64,000 nt of DNA from Pseudomonas lurida (lineage in GTDB: Bacteria > Pseudomonadota > Gammaproteobacteria > Pseudomonadales > Pseudomonadaceae): contig NZ_JAAMRE010000026.1 of the NCBI RefSeq assembly GCF_013522705.1, positions 37,091 to 101,090 of the forward strand, given 5' to 3'. The translations under genes and the position numbers were made by a program. The stretch's first letter is position 1; each line of letters starts with the position of its first letter. This document shows, piece after piece, positions 15,634 to 24,997 of this stretch. The notes below the pieces were generated by a model. The model saw nothing but the letters and a program-made list of their open reading frames with translations, was not told where the DNA came from and searched no databases.

Positions 15634-16977
15634 TCAGCGCATCTGCAGGATGATCGGCGTGCTGCTCGCCGGATCGGTGTGCTCGCGCAGTTTGCCCACG
15701 TCCTTGGCCTCGACCGCGCTGCCGTGGTTGCCCCAGGTGCTGCGCACGTAGGTCAGCACTTCGGCGATGTCCTGGTCGGACAGTTGCTCGCGCAAGGCCG
15801 GCATACGATAGGCGTCCGGAACGCCGGCGGCTACTACGCGCTGGGCGCCGTTGAGGGTGATGTTAATGGCCGAGGCGGTTTCTGTGGCCAAGGCTGAGGT
15901 GGCCCCCGCCAGCGGCGGCATCCAGTCGGGCTGGCCTTTGCCGTCCGCGCCATGGCAGGACGCGCAGCGGGTGGCATAGGTGTGGGCGCCCGGAGCGTCC
16001 GTGCGGGCGTTGGCGGCAACGGCCTGGTAAGCCCAGGGTGCACCGTCGCGCTGTGGGTCGCCAGGCAAGGACTTGAGGTAGCGGGCGATGGCGGCCAGGT
16101 CGTCGTCGTTCATGAACTGAGTCGAGTTGTTGAACGCTTCCGTCATCGAACCGTACACCACCGCGTGCTGGTTGCGACCGGTCTTGAGGAACTGCACGAT
16201 CTGCGCCTCGCTCCAGCGGCCCAGGCCGGTATTGGGGTCCTGGCGCAGGCTGGGAGCGTACCAGCCGTCGAGCAGCGCGCCGGCGAGGAACGGCGTACCG
16301 GCTTCGTCCAGGGCCTTTTCGTTGAAGGCCAGGCCGCGCGGCGTGTGGCAGCTGCCGCAATGGCCGGGACCCTGGACGATGTAGGCACCCCGGTTCCACA
16401 GCGCGTCCTGCGCGGGCTTGGTCGCATACGTGGCGTTCGGCGCGAACAGCCCGTTCCACAGCGCAATCGGCCAGCGCATGTTCAGTGGCCAGGGGATGTC
16501 GCTGGGGATGTTGGCCTGGTTCGCCGGTTGTACGCCCTTCATAAAGAATGCGTAGAGCGCGCGCACATCATCGTCACTGAGCTTGGCATAGGAGGGGTAG
16601 GGCATGGCCGGGTACAGACGCCGCCCGCCGGGCGCTACGCCGTGGCGTACCGCGCGGTCGAAGTCGGCGAGGCTGTAGCGGCCGATGCCGTGGGTGGGGT
16701 CCGGCGTCACGTTGGTGGCGTGGATATTGCCCAGCGGCGTGGCCATTTCCAGGCCGCCGGCGAACGGCGCCTTGCCGGGCAGGCTGTGACAGGCCACGCA
16801 GTCGCTCAGGCGCGCGACGTACTCGCCACGGCTGACCAGCGCAGGGTCGAACTCGGCAGCTTGCGGCTGCTCGAACGCGGTAACAGGCTGACGGGTGACG
16901 TACCACGCCAGCGCGCCGGCGGCGACCAGGCAGGGCACGGCCAACCAGCCGAGGGTTCTTGCGAATCGGTTGTTCAT
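15634..16977 (-). CDS. Tri-heme cytochrome c subunit of a periplasmic dehydrogenase
   Basis: A 447-residue cytochrome c with an N-terminal signal anchor (LGWLAVPCLVAAGALAWYV) and three heme motifs: CVACH, CGSCH and CASCH. This is the layout of the cytochrome subunit of membrane-bound alcohol or aldehyde dehydrogenases, passing electrons to ubiquinone. It is the last gene of a three-gene operon with the molybdenum and 2Fe-2S subunits, 16 bases after the former. Confidence 0.92.
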   Translation of the reverse strand: MNNRFARTLGWLAVPCLVAAGALAWYVTRQPVTAFEQPQAAEFDPALVSRGEYVARLSDCVACHSLPGKAPFAGGLEMATPLGNIHATNVTPDPTHGIGRYSLADFDRAVRHGVAPGGRRLYPAMPYPSYAKLSDDDVRALYAFFMKGVQPANQANIPSDIPWPLNMRWPIALWNGLFAPNATYATKPAQDALWNRGAYIVQGPGHCGSCHTPRGLAFNEKALDEAGTPFLAGALLDGWYAPSLRQDPNTGLGRWSEAQIVQFLKTGRNQHAVVYGSMTEAFNNSTQFMNDDDLAAIARYLKSLPGDPQRDGAPWAYQAVAANARTDAPGAHTYATRCASCHGADGKGQPDWMPPLAGATSALATETASAINITLNGAQRVVAAGVPDAYRMPALREQLSDQDIAEVLTYVRSTWGNHGSAVEAKDVGKLREHTDPASSTPIILQMR

Positions 16978-16993
16978 GGGCGGTCTCGGTCGG

Positions 16994-19231
16994 TCAGCTG
17001 AAAGTGTGTCGGCTCAATGGCAGGCTGCGCACGCGCTGGCCGGTCAGTTGCGCCACGGCGTTGACTACCGCCGGCGCCACGGCCGGCAGGGGTGGTTCGC
17101 CGATGCCGCCCATTTTTTCGCCGCTCTCGACGATCTTCACATGCACCTGGGCCATCCGCGAAGGTGGCAGGATCGGGTAAAGGTCGTAGTTGCGCGCCCG
17201 TGGCTTGCCGTCCACGTACACCGCTTCTTCCAGCAAGGTTTGCGACAGGCCCAGGGCCACGGCGCCGTTGACCTGCGCCTCTACGATGGCCGGATTGACG
17301 ATGCTGCCGGGGTCGATGGCTTCCCAGATGTGATGCACCTTGACCTGGCCTTTATCGATCGACACCTCGGCGATCACCGCCGCATGCGAGCCAAACGGCG
17401 AGGCCATGGCCACGCCCCGCGCGCGGCGGGTGCCGTCTTCGGCGGTATAGGGGCCGCGCTTCCAGCCGCCGGACAACTCGGCCGCCGCCTTGAGCAGCGT
17501 GGTCAGCCGCGGGTTGTCGCGCAGCAGGTGCAGGCGCAGCTCGTACGGGTCGCGACCGCCTTTGTCGGCCAGCTCATCAAGGAACGCTTCATAGAAAAAG
17601 TCGTTGAGCGAATTGCCCACCGACCGCCAGTAGCCAAGCATGGCCGGGCCTTTGACGTAGATCTGTGCGATGCGCTTGTTGGGGATCGCGTAGCTCTTGC
17701 CCGACAGCCCTTCAAGGGCGGTGGGGTCGAGTTTGTCGCCCTGTTTGCCGGCAATGGCTTCGGTGGGGCCTTCGGTGGCGCTCACCGCTTCGATGGCCAC
17801 GGGCAGGCCGTCGGCGTCCAGCGCGGCGCGGAACTTGACCACCGCCACCGGGCGCAAAACATCGCGCAGGAATTCTTCTTCACGACTCCAGATCAGCTTG
17901 ATCGGGCGACCCACCGCCTTGGCCAGGGCAATGGCCTGCGGGTAAGGGCTGGCTGAGTCGTACAGGAAGTGCCGACCGAAAAAACCGCCCAACAGCGGTG
18001 AATGCAGGTTGATGCGCTCGGGCGCCAGGCCGGTGCGTTTGGCGATGTCGGCGCGGAACATGTCCGGCGCCTGGTTGGGCAGCCAGATGTCCAGCGAACC
18101 GTCCGGGTTGAAGCGCGCCAGTGCCGATGGCGGCTCCAGTTGCGCGTGGTTGACGTATTGGTTGTGGTACGTCGCTTCGACCTTGGTTTTGGCGCTCGAC
18201 AGCGCACCGGCCACATCGCCTTCGTTTTCATCGTCACGGGCCGGGCCTTGCTGGGCCGCGAGGAAATCACGGTAAGCGTCGCTGGAAAAATCCGCCGGCA
18301 TCGCCCGCACGGTGGAATCGGCGGCCGGTTCCTGCCAGTCCACCTGGATCGCTTCCACCGCGCGTTTGGCATGCCACCAGCGCTCGGCCACCACCGCCAC
18401 CGCGCCGGGCAATTGATGCACGGAATGCACGCCCTTCATGGTCTCGACCTGAGCCTGGTTGCGCAGGCTGCCGACGGTCATACCCAGGCGCGGCGCATGC
18501 TGCACGGCGGCATGGAGCATGCCGTCGACTTTCAGGTCGATGCTGTACAGGGCCTTGCCGGTAGACTTGTCGTAGGCGTCGACGCGCTTGACCGGTTTGC
18601 CGATCCAGCGGAACTGGCTCGGGTCGCGCAGGGTGACGCTGGCCGGATCGGGCACCGGCATGTCCAGAGCGCGGCTGGCCAGCTCGCCGTAACCCAGCGA
18701 GCGGCCGGACGCGGCGTGCACCACACGGCCCGGTTGGGTGGTCAACTGCGCCACCGGCACGCCGAGCTGTTGCGCGCCGGCCTGCAGCAGCATGGCGCGG
18801 GCAAGGGCGCCGAGGCGGCGCATGGTCGGGTAGCTCATGCGCACCGACATGCTGCCGCCGGTGATGCGCATGCCGTTTTCCATCACCACATAGGCGTCGC
18901 CGGGTGGTGCCGCTTCAACGATGAAAGTGGCGGGGTCGGCGTCCAGCTCCTCGCCGACGATCTGCGCCATGGCGGTGTGCGTGCCTTGGCCGCCTTCCAT
19001 GAAGGGGCTGAGCAGGCGCACGCTGCCGTCGGGACGAATTTCCAGGAATGCCGGCACCTGAGTGCCGCGTTCGGCGGCCGCACCGGTAGCGGCCTGTACC
19101 CTGGACGCGCCCAGCGGCAGGCCGAAGCCGATGACCAGCGCGCCCACGGCGGTGCTGGCCAGAAAACGCCGGCGGGACAGGTTGATCGGTTCGCCCAGGG
19201 GCAGGCCGGGAATCAGTTCAGGCGTGTTCAT
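16994..19231 (-). CDS. Molybdopterin-binding subunit, xanthine dehydrogenase family (IorB-like)
   Basis: A 745-residue molybdenum hydroxylase large subunit. It starts with a Tat signal (LSRRRFLASTAVGALVIGFG), so it is folded with cofactor and exported. Family landmarks include GGQGTHTAMAQIVGEEL, GGSMSVRMSYP, GGFFGRHF, and the catalytic glutamate in GGIGEPPLPA near the C-terminus. It belongs to the isoquinoline 1-oxidoreductase beta / aldehyde dehydrogenase branch; the substrate (aldehyde or N-heterocycle) is not decidable. The ATG at 19231 overlaps the stop of the 2Fe-2S gene in TGATG. Confidence 0.9.
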   Translation of the reverse strand: MNTPELIPGLPLGEPINLSRRRFLASTAVGALVIGFGLPLGASRVQAATGAAAERGTQVPAFLEIRPDGSVRLLSPFMEGGQGTHTAMAQIVGEELDADPATFIVEAAPPGDAYVVMENGMRITGGSMSVRMSYPTMRRLGALARAMLLQAGAQQLGVPVAQLTTQPGRVVHAASGRSLGYGELASRALDMPVPDPASVTLRDPSQFRWIGKPVKRVDAYDKSTGKALYSIDLKVDGMLHAAVQHAPRLGMTVGSLRNQAQVETMKGVHSVHQLPGAVAVVAERWWHAKRAVEAIQVDWQEPAADSTVRAMPADFSSDAYRDFLAAQQGPARDDENEGDVAGALSSAKTKVEATYHNQYVNHAQLEPPSALARFNPDGSLDIWLPNQAPDMFRADIAKRTGLAPERINLHSPLLGGFFGRHFLYDSASPYPQAIALAKAVGRPIKLIWSREEEFLRDVLRPVAVVKFRAALDADGLPVAIEAVSATEGPTEAIAGKQGDKLDPTALEGLSGKSYAIPNKRIAQIYVKGPAMLGYWRSVGNSLNDFFYEAFLDELADKGGRDPYELRLHLLRDNPRLTTLLKAAAELSGGWKRGPYTAEDGTRRARGVAMASPFGSHAAVIAEVSIDKGQVKVHHIWEAIDPGSIVNPAIVEAQVNGAVALGLSQTLLEEAVYVDGKPRARNYDLYPILPPSRMAQVHVKIVESGEKMGGIGEPPLPAVAPAVVNAVAQLTGQRVRSLPLSRHTFS

Positions 19232-19689
19232 CAAGCGTGCTCCTTCCCGGTCGCCAGGTCCTGCACGGCGGCATGAATGGCGTTGTAGGTGCCGCAACGG
19301 CACAGGTTGACCATCGCCGCGTCGATCTGCTCCACCGTCGGCGCCGGGGTGTGCTTGAGCAGCGCAGTGGCCGCCATCACCTGCCCGGACTGGCAGTAAC
19401 CGCACTGCGCCACCTGATGCTCGACCCAGGCGCTGACCACGCGTTTGCCGATTTCATCGGCTTCGATCGCTTCGATCGTGGTGACCTCACGGCCCACCAC
19501 ACCGGCCACCGGCGTCACGCACGAACGCACCACGTTGCCGTCAACCAGCACCGAGCAGGCGCCGCATTGAGCCAGTCCGCAGCCGTACTTGGTGCCGGTC
19601 AGCCCCAAGTCATCGCGGATCACCCACAGCAACGGCGTGTCGGCGTCGGCATCGACCTGATAGGTCTTCTGGTTGATTCGTAGCTCCAT
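19231..19689 (-). CDS. 2Fe-2S subunit of the molybdenum hydroxylase (IorA-like)
   Basis: A 152-residue ferredoxin-like subunit carrying two 2Fe-2S clusters. The N-terminal plant-type cluster has GCGLAQCGACSVLVDG with a fourth cysteine in RSCVTP. The C-terminal helical domain has CGYCQSGQ and LCRCGTY. It has no signal peptide, as expected for a subunit that is exported with the Tat-bearing partner. First gene of the operon; the promoter region contains a palindrome GGGCGA-TAGG-TCGCCC at 19741-19756. Confidence 0.93.
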   Translation of the reverse strand: MELRINQKTYQVDADADTPLLWVIRDDLGLTGTKYGCGLAQCGACSVLVDGNVVRSCVTPVAGVVGREVTTIEAIEADEIGKRVVSAWVEHQVAQCGYCQSGQVMAATALLKHTPAPTVEQIDAAMVNLCRCGTYNAIHAAVQDLATGKEHA

Positions 19690-19886
19690 GACTGGCTCAC
19701 CTGCTGATCTTCGGTTAGGGATACTGTTTTCTTATAGGGAGGGCGATAGGTCGCCCATCGTCGAACTCTATTCGACTGCGCAAGGGCTATCTATGCGATT
19801 ACCTGTAAGTTCGGAGGATCAGGCAAGTATTCGAGAGAATCGGATGACTGCGCGGCGGTCACCCTGATCGTTCAAGCGGGCCGCGC

Positions 19887-20786
19887 TCAGGCCCAGCCGT
19901 CCCGCACGGCGTTGCGAATACCCTCCAGCAGCATGGCGAAGGCCGGGTTGTCGTTGCCTTCACGCCAGATCAGGTGCAGTTCGCTCTGCGCCCCTTCGCC
20001 CAGGTCAATGTCGCGGAACACCACGTTTTTGAACACCACGCTGGTGGCGCAGCGCGGCACCAGGGCCAGGCCCATGCCGGCGTTGACCAGCGCCAGAATG
20101 GTCAGGGACGAGCCCAGCCACTGCACGTAGTCCGGCGCCACGCGCGCCGAGCGCAGCAGGCCGGTAAGCAGCTCGTTGAACGGGGGGTACGCGGCATGGG
20201 CGTACATCAGGAAGGGTTGCGCGTCCAGGTCCTGCACGCTGACCGCCTCGGCATCGGCCAGGCGGTGCGCACTCGGCACCGCCAGCACAAAGGGCTCGCG
20301 CACCAGGCATTCGGTGGCATAGCCCGGTTCCAGCAACGGCGCGCGCACGATGCCCAGGTCGATGCGCCGCGCGCGCAGGGCTTCGTATTGCTGGTAGGTG
20401 TTCATCTCCGACAGGTCGATCTTGACCTGAGGCTGCTTGAGCCGCGCTTCGGCAATGACCTTGGGCAGAAACTCATACACCGCGCTGCCGACGAAGCTGA
20501 TATTGACCGTGCCGATATCGCCCTCGGCGAAGCGGCGCGCGGTGATGGCTGCCTGCTGGGCGCGTTCGAGCAGGTTCTGCGCTTCGATAAAAAACGCCCG
20601 GCCGGCGGCGGTGAGTGCGACGCTGCGGGTAGTGCGCGTAAACAGTTCCACGCCCAGGTGATGTTCGAGCAACTGGATCTGTCGGCTGAGGGGCGGCTGG
20701 GTCATGTTCAGCCGCTCGGCGGCACGGCGAAAATTCAGCTCGGTGGCCACGGTGGTAAAGCAGCGCAGCTGGGTCAGCTCAAACAT
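19887..20786 (-). CDS. LysR-family regulator of the aldarate genes
   Basis: A 299-residue LysR protein. The winged helix-turn-helix occupies the first 60 residues (MFELTQLRCFTTVATELNF then RRAAERLNMTQPPLSRQI), followed by a periplasmic-binding-like effector domain. It diverges from an MFS transporter and glucarate-dehydratase-like gene with 63 bases between start codons, so it very likely controls them. The ATG at 20786 starts MFELTQL; a long upstream extension of the ORF to 21035 is a shadow of the MFS gene. Confidence 0.9.
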   Translation of the reverse strand: MFELTQLRCFTTVATELNFRRAAERLNMTQPPLSRQIQLLEHHLGVELFTRTTRSVALTAAGRAFFIEAQNLLERAQQAAITARRFAEGDIGTVNISFVGSAVYEFLPKVIAEARLKQPQVKIDLSEMNTYQQYEALRARRIDLGIVRAPLLEPGYATECLVREPFVLAVPSAHRLADAEAVSVQDLDAQPFLMYAHAAYPPFNELLTGLLRSARVAPDYVQWLGSSLTILALVNAGMGLALVPRCATSVVFKNVVFRDIDLGEGAQSELHLIWREGNDNPAFAMLLEGIRNAVRDGWA

Positions 20787-20797
20787 TGATCTAATCC

Positions 20798-20816
20798 TGG
20801 TATCAATCGAATGCCA
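20798..20816. promoter_or_regulatory. Candidate LysR binding site
   Basis: TGGTATCAATCGAATGCCA is an imperfect 19-bp palindrome between the LysR gene and the MFS gene (outer TGG/CCA perfect, GGTAT/ATGCC one mismatch). Further out, TCTAATC and GATTAGA form a second inverted pair around it. Confidence 0.4.
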
Positions 20817-20849
20817 AGTTAGATTAGACGGGATCAATCTCAGGCGTCC

Positions 20850-22283
20850 ATGATCGATGCGCCCTACAAAAATAATGATCGGGAGTCGCCCTTGGATACC
20901 TTCCACAACCCGCCGGACCCCACCGTGCTCGCGCGTGCGGCCGCCAAGGTCAAACGTCACGTGCTGCCGCTGTTCGTGGTGATGTTCATCGTTAACTATA
21001 TCGACCGGGTCAATATCGGTTTTGTGCGCAGCCACATGGAAACCGACCTGGGCATTGGCGCGGCGGCCTACGGCCTGGGCGCCGGGCTGTTTTTTATCGG
21101 ATACGCGATTTTCGAAGTGCCCTCCAACCTGTTACTGCAACGCTACGGCGCACGGGCCTGGCTGACGCGCATCATGTTCACCTGGGGCGCAGCCGCGATG
21201 GCCATGGCCTTTGTACAAGGCGAAACCAGTTTCTACGTGCTGCGCTTTGTACTCGGCGCCGCCGAAGCGGGTTTTTTTCCCGGCATCATTTATTACTTCA
21301 CCCAATGGCTGCCGGCCGCCGAGCGTGGCAAGGCCATGGCGATTTTTTTGAGCGGCTCGGCCATCGCCTCGGTGATTTCCGGGCCGGTGTCGGGCGCGCT
21401 GCTGGGCGTGAGCGGCCTGAGCCTGCACGGCTGGCAATGGATGTTCCTGATCGAGGGGTTTGCCTCCATCGTGCTCTGCGGGTTCGTGTGGTGTTGGCTG
21501 CAGTCCCATCCCCGCGAGGCGAGCTGGCTCAGCGCGCAGGAAAAGCATGCATTGGTCAGCGCCATCGACCATGAGCAGCAGGCCCGTGAAGCCGCCCAGG
21601 TCAGTCGTCCATCCCTGTTCAAGCTGCTGGCCGACAAACAGATCGCGCTGTTTTGTTTCATCTACTTCTCGATCGCCCTGACCATCTACGGCGCCACGTT
21701 CTGGCTGCCGAGCATGATCAAAAAAATGGGCGACCTGGGGGACTTCCAGGTGGGCTTGTTCAATTCGATTCCGTGGTTGATTTCCATCGTCGCCATGTAC
21801 GGTTTCGCCTCCCTGGCCAGCAAGTGGAAGCACCAGCAGGCCTGGGTTGCGCTGATGCTGGTGATCGCGGCGGTCGGCATGTTCATGTCCACCATCGGCG
21901 GGCCGGTGTTTGCCTTTGTCGCCATCTGTTTTGCCGCGATTGGTTTTAAAGCCGCCTCGGCGCTGTTCTGGCCGATCCCCCAGGGTTACCTGGACGCGCG
22001 GATCGCGGCGGCGGTGATTGCCTTGATCAATTCGGTGGGCAACCTCGGTGGCTTCGTCGCGCCCACCACGTTCGGATTGCTCGAGCAGACCACCGGCTCC
22101 ATCGAGGGCGGCTTGTATGGCCTGGCCGCGACTTCGCTGGTGGCGGCGGTGCTGGTGTTTTTTGCACGCACCGCGCCGCGTGCCGGTGCGCCTGTTAACG
22201 CGGTGAGCGCCGAGCCTGCCGTTGCCGAACCTTCCACCGATCATCACGCCATGCGCTCAGGCCTGCAGGGAGCCGTCTCTTGA
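20850..22283 (+). CDS. MFS transporter, anion:cation symporter family (glucarate/galactarate type)
   Basis: A 477-residue 12-helix permease of the ACS family. Visible motifs are NYIDRVNIGFV in helix 1, FFIGYAIFEVPSNLLLQRYGARAW, and GAAEAGFFPGIIYYFTQW. The adjoining enolase-superfamily gene suggests uptake of D-glucarate or galactarate. The start is uncertain: the ATG at 20850 has only CAGG nearby, while a TTG at 20892 (MDTFHNPP...) has GGGAG 6 bases upstream and looks better. The stop overlaps the start of the next gene. Confidence 0.88.
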   Translation: MIDAPYKNNDRESPLDTFHNPPDPTVLARAAAKVKRHVLPLFVVMFIVNYIDRVNIGFVRSHMETDLGIGAAAYGLGAGLFFIGYAIFEVPSNLLLQRYGARAWLTRIMFTWGAAAMAMAFVQGETSFYVLRFVLGAAEAGFFPGIIYYFTQWLPAAERGKAMAIFLSGSAIASVISGPVSGALLGVSGLSLHGWQWMFLIEGFASIVLCGFVWCWLQSHPREASWLSAQEKHALVSAIDHEQQAREAAQVSRPSLFKLLADKQIALFCFIYFSIALTIYGATFWLPSMIKKMGDLGDFQVGLFNSIPWLISIVAMYGFASLASKWKHQQAWVALMLVIAAVGMFMSTIGGPVFAFVAICFAAIGFKAASALFWPIPQGYLDARIAAAVIALINSVGNLGGFVAPTTFGLLEQTTGSIEGGLYGLAATSLVAAVLVFFARTAPRAGAPVNAVSAEPAVAEPSTDHHAMRSGLQGAVS

Positions 22284-23554
22284 AAATTGTCCGCGTTACC
22301 GTCACCCCGATTGCTTTTCGCGACCCGCCGTTGCTCAACGCCAGCGGTATCCATGAACCGTTCGCACTGCGCTCGATCATCGAGGTGGAGAGTGACACCG
22401 GCTACATCGGCCTTGGCGAAAGTTACGGCGATGCGCCGGCACTGGCGATCCAGCAACGGGTGCAGCCGCAGCTGATCGGGCTCGACCCGTTCAATCTCAA
22501 CGGCTTGCGCGCTATCGTCCAGGCTACCGTCGCGGCCCATACGCCGGCGAGTCTGCCCGGAGCGGAATTGGCGCCGGGCTCCCATGCCAGCAAAGCAGTC
22601 AGCAATGCGTATTCGGCGTTCGAGGTGGCCTTGCTCGACCTCCAGGCCCACGCCTTGAACGTGCCGTTGGTGGACCTGCTGGGCGGGGCGATCCGCGAGC
22701 GCATCCCGTTCAGTGCCTACCTGTTTTTCAAATATGCCGAGCACGTTGGTGCACCCTACGCACCCGACCCCTGGGGCGAGGCGCTCAATGAGCAGCAGAT
22801 CGTCGCGCAGGCGCGGCGCATGATCGACACCTATGGTTTCAAGAGCATCAAACTCAAGGCCGGGGCGCTGGACCCCGAGCATGAAGTGGCGTGTATCAAG
22901 GCGCTGAAAAAAGCCTTCCCGGGCGTGCCGCTGCGCATCGACCCGAACGGCAACTGGTCCCTCGACACGGCAATACGCATGGCCGAGTTACTGGGCGACG
23001 ACCTGCAGTATTACGAAGATCCGACCCCCGGCCTCGACGGTATGGCCGACCTGCACAAACGCACCGGGTTAGCGCTGGCGACCAACATGGTGGTCACCGA
23101 CTTCGATGAGTTCCGCCGCAGCGTGGCGCTGAACAGCGTGCAGATTGTGCTCGCCGACCACCACTATTGGGGCGGCCTGCGTGACACTCAGGTGCTTTCT
23201 AAGATGTGCCAGACCTTCGGCCTGGGCGTGTCGATGCATTCCAACTCGCACCTGGGCATCAGCCTGATGGCCATGGCCCATGTGGCGGCCGCGGTGCCCA
23301 ATCTGGACTACGCGTGCGACACCCATTACCCCTGGCAGGCGCCGGACGAAGAGGTGATCAAGGGCGGCAAAGTGCCGATTGTCGATGGTTGTGTGCAGAT
23401 CACCCGCGCTCCGGGGCTGGGCCTGGAACTGGACCATGACCAATTGGGCAAGCTGCATGATCAGTATCTGAGCTGCGGTATTCGTCAGCGCGACGATGTG
23501 AAACAGATGCAGCGTTATCAACCGGATTGGAAGGCCGTCAAACCGCGTTACTGA
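22280..23554 (+). CDS. Glucarate dehydratase-family enzyme (enolase superfamily)
   Basis: A 424-residue enolase-superfamily acid-sugar dehydratase. All catalytic landmarks of the glucarate dehydratase group are present: the base pair in KSIKLKAG (K-x-K), metal ligands in RIDPNGNW, YYEDPTPG and ATNMVVTDF, an aspartate in LADHHYWGG, and the catalytic histidine in MHSNSHLG. It would make 5-keto-4-deoxyglucarate in the cytoplasm. The TTG start overlaps the MFS stop (TTGA) and has GGGAG upstream. The family also contains GudX-like inactive paralogues, but the residues here look intact. Confidence 0.9.
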   Translation: MKIVRVTVTPIAFRDPPLLNASGIHEPFALRSIIEVESDTGYIGLGESYGDAPALAIQQRVQPQLIGLDPFNLNGLRAIVQATVAAHTPASLPGAELAPGSHASKAVSNAYSAFEVALLDLQAHALNVPLVDLLGGAIRERIPFSAYLFFKYAEHVGAPYAPDPWGEALNEQQIVAQARRMIDTYGFKSIKLKAGALDPEHEVACIKALKKAFPGVPLRIDPNGNWSLDTAIRMAELLGDDLQYYEDPTPGLDGMADLHKRTGLALATNMVVTDFDEFRRSVALNSVQIVLADHHYWGGLRDTQVLSKMCQTFGLGVSMHSNSHLGISLMAMAHVAAAVPNLDYACDTHYPWQAPDEEVIKGGKVPIVDGCVQITRAPGLGLELDHDQLGKLHDQYLSCGIRQRDDVKQMQRYQPDWKAVKPRY

Positions 23555-23585
23555 AGCTGGTCGCTTCGTTTGCCCGACGACGCAG

Positions 23586-23876
23586 TCATGCGCCGCCGGG
23601 TTTTTTTTGCTCTGCGGATTTTGGCGCCGGCGAACGCTCCTGCTCCATGGCGCGCCGGATGCGCATCAGGTCCTGATACGCCTCGGTGCGCTTGGCGTCG
23701 GCGACCTGCTTGGCTTCGGTAAAGCGCAGCCACGCGGCGGCATCCGCCAGGCTGGTGCCGATGATGTCGTAGGCCGCCTGTTCCAGGCGGTCGGCTTCGA
23801 AGAACAATTCGGTGTTTCTAGCCAATTGCGCATCCCAATCGGATGGTTGCGACGCTTCACGCTTGTTTGCTGCCAT
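23586..23876 (-). CDS. Hypothetical 96-residue helical protein
   Basis: A soluble, charged, alpha-helical protein starting MAANKREASQPSDWDAQLAR and ending in a K/P-rich tail. GGAGG lies at normal distance before the ATG. I recognise no domain. It lies convergent to the glucarate dehydratase gene and divergent from the amino-acid binding protein. Confidence 0.65.
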   Translation of the reverse strand: MAANKREASQPSDWDAQLARNTELFFEADRLEQAAYDIIGTSLADAAAWLRFTEAKQVADAKRTEAYQDLMRIRRAMEQERSPAPKSAEQKKPGGA

Positions 23877-23969
23877 GGCGCTTGCCTCCGGGTCGTCCTT
23901 CAGTATTGAGGGAGCGGGGCATGCGAACGTTCAAAATAGTGCATGGGAAAACGTCGCAGCGGTGTGTAA

Positions 23970-24002
23970 TTGACGTGATGTACATAAAAGTCCAGTATGG
24001 AT
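23970..24002 (+). promoter_or_regulatory. Promoter with candidate DauR operator
   Basis: TTGACG (23970-23975), 17 bases, then CAGTAT (23993-23998) form a plausible promoter 78 bases before the binding-protein start. GTCCAGTATGGAT at 23990-24002 is an imperfect palindrome overlapping the -10. Nearly the same element, AAAAGTCC-ANNATGGA, overlaps the -10 of the dauBAR promoter in the same orientation. Confidence 0.55.
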
Positions 24003-24075
24003 TTATAAGTACAAAAAACTGCGTTGCATTTTTCTTCACTCTTGCCAAACCAACAACAACCTGCGAGACACCCCC

Positions 24076-24852
24076 ATGAAGAAACGCTTGCTGATCCCCG
24101 CCCTGGCCTTGAGCCTGCTTGCCGCCAACCATTTGCTGGCCGCTGAGAAAACCCTGCGCATCGGCATCGAGGCGGCTTATCCGCCGTTCGCCTCCAAGAC
24201 CGAAGAGGGCAAGATCGTCGGCTTCGACTACGACATCGGCAATGCGTTGTGCGCGCAGATGAAGGTCAAGTGTGTGTGGGTCGAAGGTGAGTTCGATGGC
24301 CTGATTCCTTCCCTCAAAGTGAAGAAAATCGACATGGCCCTGTCGTCCATGACCATCAATGAAGACCGCAAGAGGTCGGTGGACTTCACCCACAAATACT
24401 ATTTCACCTCCTCGCGCCTGGTGATGAAGGAAGGCGCGGTGGTGGATGACCAGTACGCCAGCCTCAAGGGCAAGACCGTCGGCGTACAGCGCGCCACCAC
24501 CACCGACCGTTACGCCACCGAGGTGTTCGAGCCCAGGGGCATCAACGTCAAGCGCTACGGCAATAACGAAGAAATCTACATGGACCTGGCGGCCGGGCGC
24601 CTGGATGCGATCTTTGCCGACACCATCCCGTTGAACGATTTCCTGCAGATGCCACGCGGCAAGGGCTACGCCTTCGTCGGTCCGGAACTCAAAGACCCGA
24701 AATACGTGGGCGAAGGCGCGGGCATCGCGGTGCGCAAGGGCAATAGCGCGTTGGTCAGCGAACTCAACAGCGCCATCGACGGCATTCGCGCCAGTGGGGA
24801 GTATCAGAACATCTCACAGCGGTACTTCAAGTCGGATATTTACGGCGACTGA
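24076..24852 (+). CDS. Periplasmic basic amino-acid binding protein (PA3865-like)
   Basis: A 258-residue solute-binding protein with a cleavable signal peptide (MKKRLLIPALALSLLAANHLLA). The family-3 signature is clear: LRIGIEAAYPPFASKTEEGK, GFDYDIGNALC, and VEGEFDGLIPSLKVKKIDM. It resembles ArgT/HisJ proteins that bind arginine, ornithine or lysine. In P. aeruginosa the homologous gene lies next to dauBAR and is arginine-inducible, which matches the arrangement here (convergent with dauR). No permease genes accompany it, so it must use a permease encoded elsewhere. Confidence 0.88.
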   Translation: MKKRLLIPALALSLLAANHLLAAEKTLRIGIEAAYPPFASKTEEGKIVGFDYDIGNALCAQMKVKCVWVEGEFDGLIPSLKVKKIDMALSSMTINEDRKRSVDFTHKYYFTSSRLVMKEGAVVDDQYASLKGKTVGVQRATTTDRYATEVFEPRGINVKRYGNNEEIYMDLAAGRLDAIFADTIPLNDFLQMPRGKGYAFVGPELKDPKYVGEGAGIAVRKGNSALVSELNSAIDGIRASGEYQNISQRYFKSDIYGD

Positions 24853-24861
24853 AAGGGCACC

Positions 24862-24954
24862 ATCGGGGGCAAGCCCTCTCCCACAGACAAGCCCCCTTCC
24901 ACAGGGTATGGCTGATGCCCGGTGCTCCAAGTGTGGGAGGGGCTTGCCCCCGAT
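24862..24954. repeat. REPIN (paired inverted REP elements)
   Basis: ATCGGGGGCAAGCCCTCTCC (24862 on) and the inverse arm GAGGGGCTTGCCCCCGAT (ending 24954) flank a 46-base spacer. Arm sequence and layout match the short palindromic repeats scattered in P. fluorescens genomes. It lies between the convergent ends of the binding protein gene and dauR. Confidence 0.88.
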
Positions 24955-24997
24955 AAATGTCAGTCACTACTGCAATCAGGCCCGTGACCCCATTCGA

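Noticed and set aside
20787..21035. N-terminal extension of the LysR protein
   Set aside because: The added 83 residues are read opposite the MFS gene and precede the standard LysR start MFELTQL.
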